A stretch of DNA of 64,000 nucleotides. It comes from Pseudomonas sp. P818 (GTDB lineage: Bacteria; Pseudomonadota; Gammaproteobacteria; Pseudomonadales; Pseudomonadaceae). Every line of letters begins with the position of its first letter. The first letter of the stretch is position 1. Below the pieces are notes generated by a model, which saw nothing but the letters and a program-made list of their open reading frames with translations, did not search any database and had not been told where the DNA came from. Shown here piece by piece: positions 62,641 to 64,000 of the stretch. The translations under genes and the position numbers were made by a program. The stretch spans positions 62,001 to 126,000 of the forward strand of contig NZ_ATKM01000017.1 of assembly GCF_000418555.1 (NCBI RefSeq), in the 5' to 3' direction.

Positions 62641-62673
62641 ACAACAAGGCCCGTCATCGACGGGCCTTGTTGT
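62641..62673 (-). terminator. cspA terminator
   Basis: A 15-bp perfect stem, ACAACAAGGCCCGTC / GACGGGCCTTGTTGT, with a 3-base loop, lies 15 bases past the cold-shock gene stop. The minus-strand 3' side continues TTGTTGTTTGT. Confidence 0.88.
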
Positions 62674-62688
62674 ATTTCGAGCTGGAGC

Positions 62689-62898
62689 TCAGACCGCGGA
62701 GACGTCTTCCGCCTGCAGGCCTTTCTGGCCCTGGGTCACGCCGAACTCGACCTTCTGGCCTTCGACCAGGGTACGGTGACCCTCGCCGCGGATGGCGCGG
62801 TAGTGAACGAATACGTCCGGGCCGCTTTCGCGCTGAATGAACCCGTAACCCTTGGAATCATTGAACCATTTGACGGTTCCGGTCTCACGATCTGCCAT
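62689..62898 (-). CDS. Cold-shock protein, CspA family
   Basis: A 69-residue single-domain nucleic acid chaperone. The start at 62898 ([20 protein letters not shown]) has GGAGAAG upstream. RNP1 is KGYGFIQR and RNP2 is VFVHYRAI, and the end [11 protein letters not shown] is typical. Length is standard (66-70). It has its own promoter (-10 at 63047-63052) and a leader of about 140 bases, a usual feature of cold-shock mRNAs, and a strong terminator. The particular paralogue (CapB-like or other) cannot be told. Confidence 0.95.
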   Translation of the reverse strand: MADRETGTVKWFNDSKGYGFIQRESGPDVFVHYRAIRGEGHRTLVEGQKVEFGVTQGQKGLQAEDVSAV

Positions 62899-63046
62899 TA
62901 CCAACTTCTCCAAACTCGCTATGTTTTTATTGTCCCGAAGGCGCTTTGACGGCTCGGTAAAAACGTTCTTCTCAGCATTCGCCACCCCCGGCAATCGAGC
63001 TTGGAGCAGGTCAAGCGATTCGCGTTCTTGCTACAGCCGAAGGCCG

Positions 63047-63074
63047 AGTATAAAGCATGGATTGTGACTGAAAA
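63047..63074 (-). promoter_or_regulatory. Promoter of the cold-shock gene
   Basis: On the minus strand, -35 TTTTCA (63074-63069) and -10 TATACT (63052-63047) are separated by 16 bases. Transcription would start near 63040, giving a leader of about 140 bases. Confidence 0.65.
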
Positions 63075-63127
63075 GCACTTTTTTGGAACAGGCACGAACC
63101 CGGAACTTACGCGGGTTACAGCGTTTT

Positions 63128-64000
63128 TTACGAGCTTTTGGCCAACAGATCGCGCAACTTTTTCGCCAGCCGCTGAACCTGTTCAGGCTCCAGCCGGTAG
63201 GCCCATTCACTGCGCCCACTCACCTCTGCGACGTTGAAACCTTCACGCTCGCCAAGCACCAGCCAATGCTGCTCGCCCTGCTTGTACAGCGCCCCCTCAA
63301 GCTGCTGTCCATCGAAACCGGCGAGACTGAACTGCAGCATCGGCGGCTGCTTGAAGCCCACCTGCGCCAGCGGTGCGGCATCGGCAAACTGCAGGTTGGA
63401 GAACACCAGCGCAACGCTATTGGCTGCACCCTCGAAGCTGAGTTTCTGTTCCTTGCGCAACTCCTCGACCGCGAAGTTGTACTGCTCGGCATCGGCGCGC
63501 TTCAGCGTGAGTTTCTCGCCATCGGCGTAGCGCAGCACCAAACTGGCGATGCGGGTGAACGGGATGTCGGTGATGCGTCGATCCAGCCAGTCCAGCTCAC
63601 GGGTCGGCACCTGCAACTGCTGATCGATCAGCCACACCTGATCCTCCCCGGCACGTCGCACCAGTTGCCCGCTGCCCTGCCGGGAGGGATTGCCCAAACG
63701 CAAATCCAGATCGGCATGCCCCTCGAACTGAAGCTTCACACGCAGCGCCTGTTCATCGCCCTCCCCCTTCTCGGCCAATCCCAGGCGCGCGTGCCACTGC
63801 GGATTGGCGGTTTTGGCTTCCACCGTACGTGCCTCGCGCAAGGCCCGCAGCAGCTCGGCCAGCGCTTGCGGCGCCGCCGGATAATCGGCCTTGGCCGGCA
63901 CCACCCACTGCTCGCCGCGTCGCTCGATACGCACAGGCGGCTGCCCCGGCTGTTCGATCTCCAAAGCCTGCAACGTGCTCAGATAACCCTGTTCGGCCGC
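63128..64000 (-). CDS. DUF4340 domain protein, N-terminus outside the window
   Basis: About 290 residues of a protein open to the right edge. The visible frame enters as AAEQGYLSTLQALEIEQPGQ and runs to GRSEWAYRLEPEQVQRLAKK and KLRDLLAKSS. The two repeated beta-rich halves (RIERRGEQWVVPAKADYPAA, RLGNPSRQGSGQLVRRAGED) are DUF4340-like. Such proteins are encoded beside GldG/GldF-type ABC transporter genes, and P. aeruginosa has that arrangement near this locus as I recall, so ABC genes are expected just outside. The first membrane segment, if any, is not in view. Confidence 0.8.
   Translation of the reverse strand, partial: AAEQGYLSTLQALEIEQPGQPPVRIERRGEQWVVPAKADYPAAPQALAELLRALREARTVEAKTANPQWHARLGLAEKGEGDEQALRVKLQFEGHADLDLRLGNPSRQGSGQLVRRAGEDQVWLIDQQLQVPTRELDWLDRRITDIPFTRIASLVLRYADGEKLTLKRADAEQYNFAVEELRKEQKLSFEGAANSVALVFSNLQFADAAPLAQVGFKQPPMLQFSLAGFDGQQLEGALYKQGEQHWLVLGEREGFNVAEVSGRSEWAYRLEPEQVQRLAKKLRDLLAKSS

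Larger units (their letters stand above)
62280..62688. other. Repeat-rich intergenic region before cspA
   Basis: This 409-base gap lies between the gene ending at 62279 and cspA on the opposite strand. I see no gene. It holds at least four palindromic elements (62304-62354, 62461-62520, 62542-62558, 62571-62622) and the cspA terminator (62641-62673). Confidence 0.85.

Noticed and set aside
62280..62688. Possible CRISPR array because of clustered repeats
   Set aside because: The repeats are different palindrome families without regular spacing or unique spacers, and no cas genes are present.

Overview
The window looks like core chromosome of a Pseudomonas, most likely the mendocina/oleovorans/alcaligenes side of the genus. 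The evidence is high GC with GC-rich third positions, protein sequences close to P. aeruginosa and P. putida orthologues as I remember them, and gene order: recX-recA-pncC-mutS-fdxA-rsmZ-rpoS-nlpD-pcm-surE-truD-ispF, then ispD-ftsB-eno-kdsA-pyrG-tilS-accA-dnaE-rnhB-lpxB-lpxA-fabZ-lpxD-skp-bamA-rseP-dxr-cdsA-uppS-frr-pyrH-tsf-rpsB, then map-glnD. No tRNA, rRNA, insertion sequence, prophage, CRISPR array or toxin-antitoxin pair was seen. Both edges cut a gene: rlmL at the left, and a DUF4340 gene at the right.

Layout. 1-5 kb: rlmL (3' end missing), rmf, pyrD, a DUF2835 gene and an unrecognised protein. 5-10 kb: DNA repair and recombination (recX, recA under a LexA-like box, pncC, mutS). 10-16.8 kb: fdxA, then on the minus strand the small RNA RsmZ, rpoS, nlpD, a DUF368/PopT-type lipid carrier transporter, pcm, surE, truD and ispF. 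16.8-20.4 kb: the glutathione-dependent formaldehyde pathway (fghA, adhC) with its divergent LysR regulator, and a short HPF-like ribosome-associated protein. 20.4-46.2 kb: a long minus-strand run of essential genes for isoprenoids (ispD, dxr, uppS), division (ftsB), glycolysis (eno), KDO and lipid A (kdsA, lpxD/A/B), CTP, tRNA lysidine, fatty acid synthesis (accA, fabZ), replication (dnaE, rnhB), outer-membrane assembly (skp, bamA), envelope-stress proteolysis (rseP), phospholipid synthesis (cdsA) and translation (frr, pyrH, tsf, rpsB). 46.5-64 kb: map, glnD, an amino-acid-type chemoreceptor, the succinylase diaminopimelate genes dapC, dapD and dapE, the cysteine desulfurase system csdA/csdE with its tRNA partner tcdA, rlmA, several uncharacterised genes, REP-type palindromes and a cold-shock gene.

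Themes. The left 20 kb is rich in stationary-phase functions: Rmf, an HPF-like factor, RpoS, RsmZ with a perfect GacA-type palindrome, and the damage-repair enzymes Pcm and SurE. The middle is an envelope-biogenesis superblock whose genes mostly abut or overlap by a few bases. The right part groups diaminopimelate synthesis with sulfur transfer to tRNA modification.

I found no convincing wholly new system. The observations most worth checking are the RsmZ locus, a hairpin that covers the only SD-like sequence of ispF, a possible 37-residue protein upstream of rmf, the second-type HPF protein beside gfnR/ispD, the chemoreceptor between glnD and dapC, a 7-bp tandem repeat abutting the csdA start, and uncharacterised proteins embedded in otherwise well-understood operons.
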